DNA of 64,000 nt from Duganella rivi. GTDB lineage: Bacteria; Pseudomonadota; Gammaproteobacteria; Burkholderiales; Burkholderiaceae_D. The notes below the pieces were generated by a model. It saw nothing but the letters and a program-made list of their open reading frames with translations, had not been told where the DNA came from and made no database searches. The DNA lies in assembly GCF_009857435.1 (NCBI RefSeq), contig NZ_WWCK01000001.1, positions 868,001-932,000 on the forward strand, written 5' to 3'. Positions 8,969 to 17,700 of the stretch are shown one piece after another. The position numbers and the translations under genes were made by a program. How positions within the stretch are numbered: the stretch's first letter is position 1; every line of letters begins with the position of its first letter.

Positions 8969-9640
8969 ATGACCAATTCAAACTACCAAGCGCTTGAACG
9001 CTATACGGCACAGGTGCTGCTGGGCGATGTGTGGAACCGCCCGCAACTGTCCAGACGCGACCGCAGCATCATCACCCTGTCCGTGCTGATCGCCCGTAAC
9101 CAGAGTGCAGCGCTGCCGCATTACCTCGACCTCGCGCTCGATCATGGCGTGCGGCCCAGCGAGATCTCCGCCATGCTCGCGCATCTCGCGTTTTATTCAG
9201 GCTGGGGCAACGCGATGGCGGCGGCGGAAGCCGTGCAAGCCGTCTTTGCCCGGCGCGGTATTGAGGCGAACGCGCCAGCGCCGGCCGCACCGCTGCCCCT
9301 GGACGACAGCGCGGAGCAACGGCGCCACGCCATCGTCGAGCGCAAATACGGGGCGATTGCGCCGGGCCTGGTGCAGCTGACCAGGGATGTGATCTTCCAG
9401 GATCTGTGGCTGCAACCGGAACTGTCGCTACGCGATCGTTGCCTGGTGACGATTTGTTCTGTGATTGCGACTGCCCAGACTGCACAGCTGGCGTTTTACC
9501 TGAACCGGGCCATGGATAACGGCGTGAGCCGGGCGGAGCTGTCGGAAGTGATGACGCAGCTGGCGTTGTATTCTGGCTGGTCGAGCGTCTATACGGCGCT
9601 TGCGGTCATGAAGGAGGTATTGGAGAGCCGGCCTGACTGA
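8969..9640 (+). CDS. Carboxymuconolactone decarboxylase-family protein, two-domain
   Basis: The product has 223 residues from the ATG at 8969. A GTG at 8960 would add three. Two CMD repeats are visible: residues about 10-90 (GDVWNRPQLSRRDRSIITLS, HGVRPSEISAMLAHLAFYSGW) and about 130-215 (LQPELSLRDRCLVTICSVI, NGVSRAELSEVMTQLALYSGW). Neither has the Cys-x-x-Cys of AhpD-type peroxidatic members, so an antioxidant role is unlikely. A terminator precedes it, so it may have its own promoter. The SDR gene converges on it with a 19-base gap. Confidence 0.85.
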   Translation: MTNSNYQALERYTAQVLLGDVWNRPQLSRRDRSIITLSVLIARNQSAALPHYLDLALDHGVRPSEISAMLAHLAFYSGWGNAMAAAEAVQAVFARRGIEANAPAPAAPLPLDDSAEQRRHAIVERKYGAIAPGLVQLTRDVIFQDLWLQPELSLRDRCLVTICSVIATAQTAQLAFYLNRAMDNGVSRAELSEVMTQLALYSGWSSVYTALAVMKEVLESRPD

Positions 9641-9659
9641 CCGGCCCGGTGTTGCGGGC

Positions 9660-10370
9660 TTAGCGGCCGGCGTGCTGGCCGCCGTCCACGTGGATGATTT
9701 CGCCCGTGACGAATTCCGCGGTTTCCAGGTAAGCGATGGCGCCGGCCACCTCGCTCGCATCGCCGACACGACCCAGCGGATGGTACTTGCCAAAGAACTG
9801 CAGGTTTTCCTCAGCGTGCATCGGCGTGCGGATCACGCCGGGCGCCACGGCGTTGAAGCGGATGCGCCGGTCGGCGTACTCGATCGCCAGCGCGCGGGTG
9901 GCCGCGTTCAGGCCGCCCTTGGTCAGGCCCGCCAGGCCCGTGTAGACGCCGCCACTCATGCCATTGTCGATGCTGCCTGTCACCGTCACCACGTGGCCGC
10001 CCGCCTGCTTTTCGATTTCAGCCAGCGCCAGCTGGGTGATGTGGAAGAAGCCCGCCATGTTCACGTTCATGATGGCGTTGTAGTCGTCGAAGGTGAACTC
10101 GGTGAACGGCTTGCCGATGTAAATGCCGGCATTGTTGACCAGTGTGTCCACACGGCCGAAGCGCGCAACCGCTTCGGCCACGATGCGTTGTGCGGTGGCG
10201 CGGTCGCCGATGTCGCCGGCCACGGTCACGATGTCAGGATCGTCGGACGGCTTGATCGTGCGCGAGGTTGCCACCACGCGGTAATCCAGCTGGCGATACG
10301 CCTTGACGATGGCGGCGCCGATACCCTGCGATGCGCCCGTAACGATAACGACTTTTTTTGCTGTGCTCAT
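9660..10370 (-). CDS. Short-chain dehydrogenase/reductase (SDR)
   Basis: The product has 236 residues from the ATG at 10370 (MSTAKKVVIVTGASQGIG). The open frame is longer upstream, but the SDR fold begins here. It has TGASQGIG at residues 10-17, NNAG in the middle, and a GLTKGG segment where a classical SDR would have Tyr-x-x-x-Lys. Here that segment reads YTGLAGLTKGGLN, so the catalytic tyrosine spacing is unusual. The C-terminus EIIHVDGGQHAGR matches the collapsed SDR at 8198. Substrate is unknown. Confidence 0.85.
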   Translation of the reverse strand: MSTAKKVVIVTGASQGIGAAIVKAYRQLDYRVVATSRTIKPSDDPDIVTVAGDIGDRATAQRIVAEAVARFGRVDTLVNNAGIYIGKPFTEFTFDDYNAIMNVNMAGFFHITQLALAEIEKQAGGHVVTVTGSIDNGMSGGVYTGLAGLTKGGLNAATRALAIEYADRRIRFNAVAPGVIRTPMHAEENLQFFGKYHPLGRVGDASEVAGAIAYLETAEFVTGEIIHVDGGQHAGR

Positions 10371-10510
10371 GCTGATTGCTCCTGAAAGTTTTGCGTTCAG
10401 GCCGATCAAAGCGTCGGCCCGTGCAGAAATAATAGGTGCAGCCATGCACAGCAACAATCCGCCCGCGCCGCATTTCATTTTTGCTGAAACAGCATTTTTG
10501 TCCGGGCATG

Positions 10511-10544
10511 AAAAAACCCCAGGGGCCGGGCGGCGCCTGGGGTT
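10511..10544 (-). terminator. Intrinsic terminator of purH
   Basis: On the minus strand a stem of about 7 bp (ccccagg at 10517-10523 with cctgggg at 10536-10542) is followed by a run of six T (the A run at 10511-10516). It lies 30 bases after the purH stop. Confidence 0.85.
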
Positions 10545-10575
10545 GTGCGGCACGCGGCCGGCGATCGGTAATGGA

Positions 10576-12162
10576 TCAGTGACGGAAGTGGCGGGTGCCG
10601 GTGTACACCATGACGACGCCACGCTCGTCGGCGGCGTCGATTACTTCCTGGTCGCGCATCGAGCCGCCTGGGTGGATCACGCAGGTCGCGCCCGCATCGA
10701 CCACCACGTCCAGGCCGTCACGGAACGGGAAGAACGCATCCGACGCCACCACCGAACCCGCCAGCGACAGGCCGGCATTCTGCGCCTTGATCGACGCGAT
10801 ACGTGCCGAGTCGATGCGGCTCATCTGGCCGGCGCCCACGCCCAGGGTCATGTTGTTACCGCAGAAGACGATGGCGTTCGACTTCACGTACTTGGCCACG
10901 CGCCATGCGAACATCATGTCCTGCAGTTCCTGCTGGGTAGGCTGCTTCTTGCTGACTACGCGCACGTCGTTCAGCAGCACGTTCTTCGAGTCAGCCGACT
11001 GCACCAGCAGGCCGCCGCCCACGCGCTTGAAGTCCATGGCGTTGACGCCGTCGCCCAGCGGGATTTCCAGCAGACGCACGTTCTGCTTGGCCGACAGGAT
11101 TTGCTTGGCTTCAGCGGTGAACGAAGGCGCGATCAACACTTCCACGAACAGCTTGGCCAGTTCAGTTGCAGCAGCCGCATCCACTTCCACGTTGAAGGCG
11201 ATGATGCCGCCGAACGCCGAGGTTGGATCGGTTTGCAGCGCGCGCTTGTACGCATCGACAGCATTCGCGCCCAGCGCCACGCCGCACGGATTAGCGTGCT
11301 TCACGATCACGCAAGCAGCCGACTGGTCGAAGCCGCCCATGCTCTTCACGCATTCCCACGCCGCGTCCGCATCAGCGATGTTGTTGAACGACAGTTCCTT
11401 GCCTTGCAGCTGCTTGTAGTTGGCCAGTGCACCAGGGGTGGTCACCACGTCGCGGTAGAACGCCGCCGACTGGTGCGGGTTTTCGCCGTAGCGCATGTCC
11501 TGCACTTTTTCGAAGGCCACGTTCAGCTTGGCTGGGTAGGCGCTGCGGGTCGCATGGGCGCGGGTAGCATCCAGGCTGGTCAGGTAGTTAGCGATCGCGC
11601 CGTCGTACTGCGCAGTGTGCGAGTAGACCTTGGTGGCCAGGGTGAAACGGGTGTCGTAGCTGACATAGCCCGGTGCGTTGTCGGTGGTTTTCATTTCCGC
11701 CAGCACCACGCCGTAGTCGGCTGGATCGCAGATCACCACCACGTCCTTGTGGTTCTTGGCTGCCGAACGCAGCATGGCTGGGCCGCCGATGTCGATGTTC
11801 TCGATGGCGTCGTCCAGGGTGCAGTCGTCTTTAGCGACGGTGGCCTGGAACGGGTACAGGTTGACCACCACCATGTCGATGGTCGGAATGCTGTGCTCTT
11901 CCAGTTTAGCCACGTGCTCTGGGAAATCGCGGCGGGCCAGGATGCCGCCGTGGACTTTCGGGTGCAGCGTTTTGACGCGGCCATCCAGCATCTCCGGGAA
12001 GCCGGTGTAGTCGGCAACTTCGGTCACGGCAACGCCGTTGTCGGCCAGCAGTTTGGCGGTGCCGCCGGTCGACAGAATGTTGACGCCCATGGCGGACAGC
12101 GCGCGCGCGAAGTCCAGCACACCGGTTTTGTCGGATACGGAGATGAGAGCTTGTTTAATCAT
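10576..12162 (-). CDS. purH: Bifunctional AICAR transformylase / IMP cyclohydrolase PurH
   Basis: PurH catalyses the last two steps of IMP synthesis: formylation of AICAR with 10-formyl-tetrahydrofolate, then ring closure. The 528-residue protein has the N-terminal MGS-like cyclohydrolase domain (residues 1 to about 200, [25 protein letters not shown]) and the C-terminal transformylase domain with the catalytic K288-H289 in VKHANPCG. The C-terminus ends [17 protein letters not shown], as normal. It is the last gene of the dusB-fis-purH group and has a terminator just downstream. Confidence 0.98.
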   Translation of the reverse strand: MIKQALISVSDKTGVLDFARALSAMGVNILSTGGTAKLLADNGVAVTEVADYTGFPEMLDGRVKTLHPKVHGGILARRDFPEHVAKLEEHSIPTIDMVVVNLYPFQATVAKDDCTLDDAIENIDIGGPAMLRSAAKNHKDVVVICDPADYGVVLAEMKTTDNAPGYVSYDTRFTLATKVYSHTAQYDGAIANYLTSLDATRAHATRSAYPAKLNVAFEKVQDMRYGENPHQSAAFYRDVVTTPGALANYKQLQGKELSFNNIADADAAWECVKSMGGFDQSAACVIVKHANPCGVALGANAVDAYKRALQTDPTSAFGGIIAFNVEVDAAAATELAKLFVEVLIAPSFTAEAKQILSAKQNVRLLEIPLGDGVNAMDFKRVGGGLLVQSADSKNVLLNDVRVVSKKQPTQQELQDMMFAWRVAKYVKSNAIVFCGNNMTLGVGAGQMSRIDSARIASIKAQNAGLSLAGSVVASDAFFPFRDGLDVVVDAGATCVIHPGGSMRDQEVIDAADERGVVMVYTGTRHFRH

Positions 12163-12252
12163 GGCTATGAATGACTAGGGTGGTTAAATAATTCGTGCGG
12201 GCCGGCAGCGCGGCCGTCCCCAGCCACTCAATGCCGGATGGAACAGGCGCTT

Positions 12253-12486
12253 TTACAGCAGGCCGTGCTCTTGTAATTTCTTGCGCAAGGTATTGCGGTT
12301 GATGCCCAGCATCTGCGCCGCGTGCGACTGGTTGCCGTCGGCACGGGTCATGACCACTTCCAGTATCGGCTTTTCAACGGTCAGCACAACCATGTCGTAA
12401 ATGTTCGATGCCTGTTGCTCGCCCAGATCGGCAAAGTACTCTTCGAGACTCTTCTGGACTACTTCCTGGATACTTTCTTTGCTCAT
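12253..12486 (-). CDS. fis: Fis-family DNA-binding protein
   Basis: This is a 77-residue nucleoid-associated protein, short as is usual in betaproteobacteria. The C-terminal helix-turn-helix is intact (GNQSHAAQMLGINRNTLRKKLQEHGLL), and the N-terminal part carries the dimerisation helices. Fis bends DNA and helps control rRNA promoters, recombination and growth-phase expression. It follows dusB, as in E. coli, and is followed by purH, an arrangement characteristic of Burkholderiales. The 110-base gap from dusB may contain its own promoter. Confidence 0.93.
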   Translation of the reverse strand: MSKESIQEVVQKSLEEYFADLGEQQASNIYDMVVLTVEKPILEVVMTRADGNQSHAAQMLGINRNTLRKKLQEHGLL

Positions 12487-12596
12487 TTTTTTTCGTTCGC
12501 TATGTAATCTGTTGACGCTGGCAAATCGATCCGGCTTGTGGCTGGAAACGTTTACCCTTCTGATATTGTGGCTTTTTTAGTACTATCTCGCACCGT

Positions 12597-13619
12597 TTAG
12601 GCGACCTGCAATTCTTCAGAGAGGCGGTATTGTAACCGTTCGCCGTAACTCCATTGAGATTCGAAGAATTGATCCACGGCAAGCAATTGTTCTTCAGTGG
12701 ATTCCAGTAGGTTCATCCGTTGTCGGAATTCTTCACCGCCTTGCAGATCGCGCACGTACCAGCCGATGTGCTTGCGGGCGGTGCGCACGCCGAGATAGTC
12801 GCCGTAGAAGGCGTAGTGGGCGCGCAAATGTTCATCCATCAGCGCGCGCACTTCGTCCACGTACGGGGCCGGCAAGTGCTTGCCGGTGCGCAGGTAATGG
12901 TCGATCTCGCGGAAGATCCACGGTCGGCCTTGGGCGGCGCGGCCCACCATGACGGCGTCGGCGCCGGTGACATCCAGCACGTACTTGGCTTTTTCCGGCG
13001 AGGTGATGTCGCCGTTGGCCACTACTGGAATTGAAACCGATTTCTTCACGGCGGCAATGGTGTCGTACTCGGCGTCACCTTTGTAGCCGTCGGCGCGGGT
13101 GCGGCCGTGCAAGGTCAGCATGGCAATGCCGGCGTCCTCGGCAATGCGCGCGATTGTCAGCGCGTTTTTGTTCTCGCGATCCCAGCCGGTGCGGAATTTC
13201 AGCGTGACCGGCACGGCGACCGCGCCCACCACGGCATCGACGATGCGTTTGACCAGCTCCTCATCTTGCAGCAGGGCCGAACCGCACCACGCGTTGCAGA
13301 CTTTCTTGACCGGGCAGCCCATGTTGATATCGATGATCTGGGCGCCGCGCTCGACGTTGAAACGGGCGCAGTCGGCCAGGTCTTTGGGGTCGGCGCCGGC
13401 AATTTGCACGGCTTTCGGCTCCATCTCACCGGTGTGGTCGGTGCGGCGCGAGCTCTTCTCGGTCGCCCACAACCGCGGGTTGGAGGCCGCCATTTCAGAC
13501 ACCGCATACCCCGCGCCCAGCTCCTTGCACAGCTGGCGGAAAGGACGATCCGTGACTCCCGCCATGGGGGCGACGAAAACGTTGTTGCGCAGTAAATGAG
13601 GGCCGATTTGCACTGACAA
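12597..13619 (-). CDS. dusB: tRNA-dihydrouridine synthase DusB
   Basis: DusB is an FMN-dependent enzyme reducing a uridine in the tRNA D-loop. The 340-residue product has the Dus TIM barrel: VFVAPMAGVTDRPFRQLC at residues 14-31, QIAGADPKDLADCA, the NMGCPVKKVCNAWCGSALLQ motif, KFRTGWDRENKNALTIA, and LHGRTRADGYKGDAEYDTI. The NMGCP region normally reads with an alanine-glycine pair before GSALL and here has WCGSALL, with extra cysteines. It heads the dusB-fis-purH group. Confidence 0.96.
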   Translation of the reverse strand: MSVQIGPHLLRNNVFVAPMAGVTDRPFRQLCKELGAGYAVSEMAASNPRLWATEKSSRRTDHTGEMEPKAVQIAGADPKDLADCARFNVERGAQIIDINMGCPVKKVCNAWCGSALLQDEELVKRIVDAVVGAVAVPVTLKFRTGWDRENKNALTIARIAEDAGIAMLTLHGRTRADGYKGDAEYDTIAAVKKSVSIPVVANGDITSPEKAKYVLDVTGADAVMVGRAAQGRPWIFREIDHYLRTGKHLPAPYVDEVRALMDEHLRAHYAFYGDYLGVRTARKHIGWYVRDLQGGEEFRQRMNLLESTEEQLLAVDQFFESQWSYGERLQYRLSEELQVA

Positions 13620-13760
13620 TACCTAAAAGGGGGAGAAGGAACCTTCTATTTTAACCGAAGCCCTGCTCAAATAATAAGCACTATTTTTTATGAATTCGGC
13701 AAATGTGCAGTCTGAATGTTATGAACTGTTGTTTCCGTGCGTAAATTTAAAGCACGAACG

Positions 13761-14411
13761 TTAGATCACATCGTCCATCGCTGCCAGGGCAAGGTGCCCG
13801 ACTTCGCCCCAGCTATCCAGCACCAGTTTTCCCTCAGAAATGGTGAACCGGTTAATGCTGGCATTCTTGACCTGGAAGTCGCGCGGGCTGTCCAGCTGGA
13901 TGCCGCGCGCTTCGCGGTAGGCGCACTCCAGCACGCCGCCGTGGGCTACCACCGCCACGGTCTGGCCCACATGGCGCGCGGCCACGGCGCGCAGGCCGGC
14001 GATGGCGCGGTCGTAGAATTGGTGGAAGCTTTCGGCCACGCGGTCGCCGGCCGGCATCACGGCCTCAACGTCGCGCGCCTGCCAGCGGGCGAAGTCGTCC
14101 GGGTATTGCTGCTGGATGTCCTGGTACAGCATGCCTTCAAACACGCCGTAAGCGCGCTCGCGCAATTGGGCGTCGGTTTGCAGGCCCAGGCCGGCGTGCA
14201 GCGCGGCGACCGCTTGCGCGGTTTGCATGGCGCGCTGCAAGTCGCTGGAGACGATGGCGTCCAGCTTGTCAGCGGCCAATGCGCGTGCCAGGGCGGCGGC
14301 TTGACGCTCGCCCTCCTGGTTCAGCGGAATGTCGATATGGCCTTGCAGGCGGCGCACAGCATTCCATGCCGTCTCGCCGTGGCGGATCAATAAAATCGTG
14401 GTGTCAGTCAT
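13761..14411 (-). CDS. Histidine phosphatase family protein (phosphoglycerate mutase-like)
   Basis: The product has 216 residues. The phosphohistidine motif LIRHGETAWN is at residues 7-16, with the nucleophile H10. The second catalytic half is near residue 160 (VAVVAHGGVLECAYR). Family members hydrolyse phosphate esters or act as cofactor-dependent mutases, and bacterial GpmB/CobC-like members of this size are mostly phosphatases. The start lies one base from the dtd stop on the same strand, in a tyrS-dtd-phosphatase operon. A specific substrate cannot be inferred. Confidence 0.88.
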   Translation of the reverse strand: MTDTTILLIRHGETAWNAVRRLQGHIDIPLNQEGERQAAALARALAADKLDAIVSSDLQRAMQTAQAVAALHAGLGLQTDAQLRERAYGVFEGMLYQDIQQQYPDDFARWQARDVEAVMPAGDRVAESFHQFYDRAIAGLRAVAARHVGQTVAVVAHGGVLECAYREARGIQLDSPRDFQVKNASINRFTISEGKLVLDSWGEVGHLALAAMDDVI

Positions 14412-14412
14412 T

Positions 14413-14859
14413 TTATTTGGCGTTGGTTTGCAACCAGAAAGTCACCGGGCCATCATTGGTGAGTGACACTTTCATGTCGGCGCCAAACTGGCCGGTCTGT
14501 ACTGTCTGATGTTTCGAGCGCGCCTGTTCGACAAAGTAATTGAACAGACGCAGTCCATCGGCAGGCGCAGCAGCCGGCGTGAACGACGGCCGCGTGCCAG
14601 ACTTGGTGTCGGCCGCCAGCGTGAACTGCGGCACCAGCAGCAGGCCGCCTTGCGTATCGGTCACGCTGCGGTTCATCTTGCCCGCATCGTCGGCGAACAC
14701 ACGGTAACCGAGCAGCTTCGTGAGCAGCGCGTCCGCTTCTTTTTCCGTGTCGTTGCGCTCGGCACAGACCAGCACCATCAAACCGGCGTCGATGGCGCCT
14801 ATCGTCACGCCATCGACTACCACGCTGGCGCTGCTGACGCGTTGCAGCAGCGCGATCAT
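14413..14859 (-). CDS. dtd: D-aminoacyl-tRNA deacylase
   Basis: Dtd removes D-amino acids, and misattached glycine, from tRNAs. The 148-residue protein carries both signature segments: [19 protein letters not shown] (residues about 76-94) and the Gly-cisPro loop in [11 protein letters not shown] near the C-terminus. The start overlaps the tyrS stop by four bases (ATGA), so it is probably translationally coupled. Pairing with tyrS fits the classical D-tyrosine substrate. Confidence 0.97.
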   Translation of the reverse strand: MIALLQRVSSASVVVDGVTIGAIDAGLMVLVCAERNDTEKEADALLTKLLGYRVFADDAGKMNRSVTDTQGGLLLVPQFTLAADTKSGTRPSFTPAAAPADGLRLFNYFVEQARSKHQTVQTGQFGADMKVSLTNDGPVTFWLQTNAK

Positions 14860-16109
14860 GCGGACAGGGTCACGCGCGCAAACTTGCGCTTGCCGACTTG
14901 CAGCACGAAGGTGCCGGCTTGCAGTTGCAACGCCTTGTCGCTGATGACAGCGCCGTCAACGCGCACGCCGCCCTGCTCCACCATGCGCATGGCTTCCGAA
15001 GTGGAAGCGCACAGGGTGGCTTGCTTCAGCAGTTGCGCCACGCCCAGCGGTGCGCCGGCCAGCGCCACTTCCGGGATGTCGTCCGGGATGCCGCCTTTCG
15101 AGCGGTTGACGAAGTCGGCCAGTGCATCTTCCGCCGCTTGCTGCGAGTGGAAGCGCGCCACGATTTCTTGTGCGATGGCGACCTTGGCGTCGCGCGGGTT
15201 GCGGCCGCCGGCGATCTCGGCCTTCAGCGCAGCCACGTCGGCGATCGAGCGGAACGACAGCAGATCGAAGTACTTCCACATCATGTCGTCGGAGATGCTC
15301 ATGATCTTGGCGAACATGGTGTTGCCCGGCTCGGTGATGCCGATGTAGTTGTTCTTCGACTTGGACATTTTTTCAACGCCGTCCAAACCTTCCAGCAGCG
15401 GCATGGTCAAAATACATTGAGGCTCTTGACCGTAGTCCTTTTGCAGTTCGCGGCCCACCAGCAGATTGAATTTCTGGTCGGTGCCGCCCAGTTCGAGGTC
15501 GGCTTTCAGGGCCACCGAGTCGTAGCCCTGCATCAGCGGGTACAGGAATTCGTGCACGGCAATCGGCGTGCCATTTTTAAAGCGCTTGGTGAAATCGTCG
15601 CGCTCCATCATGCGCGCCACGGTGTAGCGCGATGCCAGCTGAATCATGCCGCGCGCGCCCAGCGGATCGCACCACTCCGAGTTGTAGCGGATCTCGGTCT
15701 TGGCCGGATCGAGCACCAGCGAGGCCTGCTTGAAGTAGGTCATGGCGTTTTGCTCGACCTGTTCCTTGGTCAGCGGCGGACGGGTGGCGTTGCGGCCCGA
15801 CGGGTCGCCGATCATCGAGGTGAAGTCGCCGATCAGGAAGATCACCTGGTGGCCGAGGTCTTGCAGCTGGCGCATTTTATTCAGCACCACAGTGTGGCCA
15901 AGGTGCAGGTCAGGCGCGGTGGGATCCAGGCCCAGCTTGATGCGCAGCGGGACGCCGCTTTGTTCCGAGCGCGCCAGCTTTTGGGCGAACTCGCTTTCAA
16001 TCAGCAACTCGTCGACACCGCGTTTGGTGATGGCGAGCGCCTCCTGGACGTTGTCGGATAACGGCAACGCTTTAGAGGGAGCCGGCGGTATCGAAGAAGA
16101 GGTAGTCAT
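14856..16109 (-). CDS. tyrS: Tyrosyl-tRNA synthetase
   Basis: TyrS charges tRNA-Tyr. The 417-residue class I synthetase has a HIGH-type motif in [14 protein letters not shown], the KMSKS motif intact in [14 protein letters not shown], and a C-terminal S4-like RNA-binding domain ([20 protein letters not shown]). The length matches the TyrZ-like proteobacterial type. It heads the tyrS-dtd-phosphatase operon. The 158-base region to the divergent M23 peptidase gene must hold both promoters. Confidence 0.97.
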   Translation of the reverse strand: MTTSSSIPPAPSKALPLSDNVQEALAITKRGVDELLIESEFAQKLARSEQSGVPLRIKLGLDPTAPDLHLGHTVVLNKMRQLQDLGHQVIFLIGDFTSMIGDPSGRNATRPPLTKEQVEQNAMTYFKQASLVLDPAKTEIRYNSEWCDPLGARGMIQLASRYTVARMMERDDFTKRFKNGTPIAVHEFLYPLMQGYDSVALKADLELGGTDQKFNLLVGRELQKDYGQEPQCILTMPLLEGLDGVEKMSKSKNNYIGITEPGNTMFAKIMSISDDMMWKYFDLLSFRSIADVAALKAEIAGGRNPRDAKVAIAQEIVARFHSQQAAEDALADFVNRSKGGIPDDIPEVALAGAPLGVAQLLKQATLCASTSEAMRMVEQGGVRVDGAVISDKALQLQAGTFVLQVGKRKFARVTLSA

Positions 16110-16157
16110 GGTTATTTAAGCGTATTTTTCAGAAAAAGGTAGGCAGCTTCAGGAGTT

Positions 16158-16166
16158 TGCTATAAT
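16158..16166 (+). promoter_or_regulatory. Extended -10 promoter candidate for the M23 peptidase gene
   Basis: The sequence TGCTATAAT is a perfect extended -10 (TGN plus TATAAT), about 100 bases upstream of the ATG at 16268. No good -35 is needed with this element, and none is seen. Confidence 0.45.
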
Positions 16167-16267
16167 CCTCGATCCATCAATCTTGCTGTACGATAACTAA
16201 CAAAACTCATAATTAGAAGAAATAAAACGTTCCTGAATCGTTCAAGCGGCAAATTTTAACTGATTGC

Positions 16268-17659
16268 ATGAACCAAATACATAAATTCACGAGCTCACGC
16301 TTGTTCAGTCTGCTAGGTTCCACGCGCAAGGCGCGCATCATCAGCGCGTCTGCATTGTTTCTCGCAGTATGTGCTTTTGGTGCCGCCGGCGTAGCGCCGC
16401 TCGCCCCTGATGCGTCCGATCTCCCGGTGAAAACTGTGCAGGAATCCGTGGTTGCACCGGATCTGGCGCCGCAGATCAACGCGCTGGAACAGCAGTCTTC
16501 CACTGCCCAATTCGTCCACGAAGAGAAAATCCGCGCCGGCGACACGCTGGCCACGCTGTTGACCCGCCTCGGCGTGGACGACGATGCGGCCGAAAACTTC
16601 ATCAAGAAGGACAAGGTCGCAAAAGGCGTGATGCAGCTCAAGACCGGCAAGCGCGTGCAAGCGCAGACCGATGACGAAGGCAATCTGCAGTGGCTGCGCG
16701 CCACCGTGGTCGATGGCAAGGACGATCCGGTCACCAACATCAAAGTCACCCGCAAGGGCGACGGTTTTGTCGCCACCGCCGAACCAGCCAAGCTGGAGCG
16801 CCGCGTCGAGATGCACGCGCGTACCATTCGCTCGGGTTCGCTGTACGCGGCCACCGACTCCAACGAAGACGGCGCCAAGCTGCCGGACACCATCGTCAAG
16901 CAAATCATCGAGATGTTCTCGACCAACATCGACTTCCGTGGCGACCTGAAACGCGGCGACACTTTCAACGTGGTGTACGAAACCTTCTGGCAGGACGGCG
17001 AGTTTGTGCGCGCCGGCCGCGTGCTGGCGGGCGAGTTCACCAACAAGGGCACCACTTACCAGTCCGTGTGGTTTGAAGATCCGCAAAGCAAGCAAGGCGG
17101 CGGCTACTACAGCTTCGACGGCAAATCGCTGAAGAAAGCCTTCCTGAAATCGCCGGTGGAGTTCTCGCGTATTTCGTCCGGCTTCGCGATGCGCGTGCAC
17201 CCGATTTCGGGCCAGTGGAAACAGCACAAGGGCATCGACTTCCCGGCGCCGACCGGCACCCCGATCCGCGCAGCGGGCGATGGCGTGATCGACTTTGCCG
17301 GCACCATGAACGGCTATGGCAACTTCATCATCATCAAGCACTGGAACAACTACACCACCGCCTATGCCCACATGAGCCGCTTCGGCAATGGCATGAAAAA
17401 AGGCGCGAAGGTGAACCAGGGTGATGTGATCGGCTATGTCGGCACCACCGGCTGGTCGACCGGCGCGCACTTGCACTACGAATTCCGCGTCGGTGGCGAG
17501 GCCAAGGATCCAAGCAAGATGAACGTGCAGGCGCAAGCGCCGCTGACCGCCGCTGAAATGGGCCGCTTCAAGGTCTACGCCAACGACATGATGCACCGCT
17601 TCGCGCTGCTGCGTCCGGCGGGCGGTGGTGGCGCCGCCACCCGCGTCGCGGCAAAATAA
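16268..17659 (+). CDS. M23-family peptidoglycan endopeptidase (MepM/OapA-like)
   Basis: The 463-residue envelope protein has an N-terminal membrane anchor (residues about 20-42). An OapA/LysM-like region follows (about 80-140, EEKIRAGDTLATLLTRLGV), then an SH3-like central domain and a C-terminal LytM domain. The zinc ligands are complete: H320 and D324 in HKGIDFPAP, and H401 and H403 in GAHLHYEFRVGG. Such enzymes cut stem-peptide cross-links during wall growth or division. The gene is divergent from tyrS and ends in a strong terminator. Confidence 0.93.
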   Translation: MNQIHKFTSSRLFSLLGSTRKARIISASALFLAVCAFGAAGVAPLAPDASDLPVKTVQESVVAPDLAPQINALEQQSSTAQFVHEEKIRAGDTLATLLTRLGVDDDAAENFIKKDKVAKGVMQLKTGKRVQAQTDDEGNLQWLRATVVDGKDDPVTNIKVTRKGDGFVATAEPAKLERRVEMHARTIRSGSLYAATDSNEDGAKLPDTIVKQIIEMFSTNIDFRGDLKRGDTFNVVYETFWQDGEFVRAGRVLAGEFTNKGTTYQSVWFEDPQSKQGGGYYSFDGKSLKKAFLKSPVEFSRISSGFAMRVHPISGQWKQHKGIDFPAPTGTPIRAAGDGVIDFAGTMNGYGNFIIIKHWNNYTTAYAHMSRFGNGMKKGAKVNQGDVIGYVGTTGWSTGAHLHYEFRVGGEAKDPSKMNVQAQAPLTAAEMGRFKVYANDMMHRFALLRPAGGGGAATRVAAK

Positions 17660-17664
17660 CATCG

Positions 17665-17694
17665 CAGGCCAGTTCAGACTGGCCTGTTTTTTTT
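17665..17694 (+). terminator. Intrinsic terminator of the M23 peptidase gene
   Basis: A 9-bp stem (caggccagt at 17665-17673 with actggcctg at 17678-17686) with a 4-base loop is followed by eight T. It ends six bases before the next ATG. Confidence 0.93.
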
Positions 17695-17700
17695 CACTCG

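Noticed and set aside
9660..10370. Treating the SDR and the collapsed SDR as one operon with the CMD gene.
   Set aside because: The intact SDR is on the opposite strand and convergent, so it cannot be in the same transcript.
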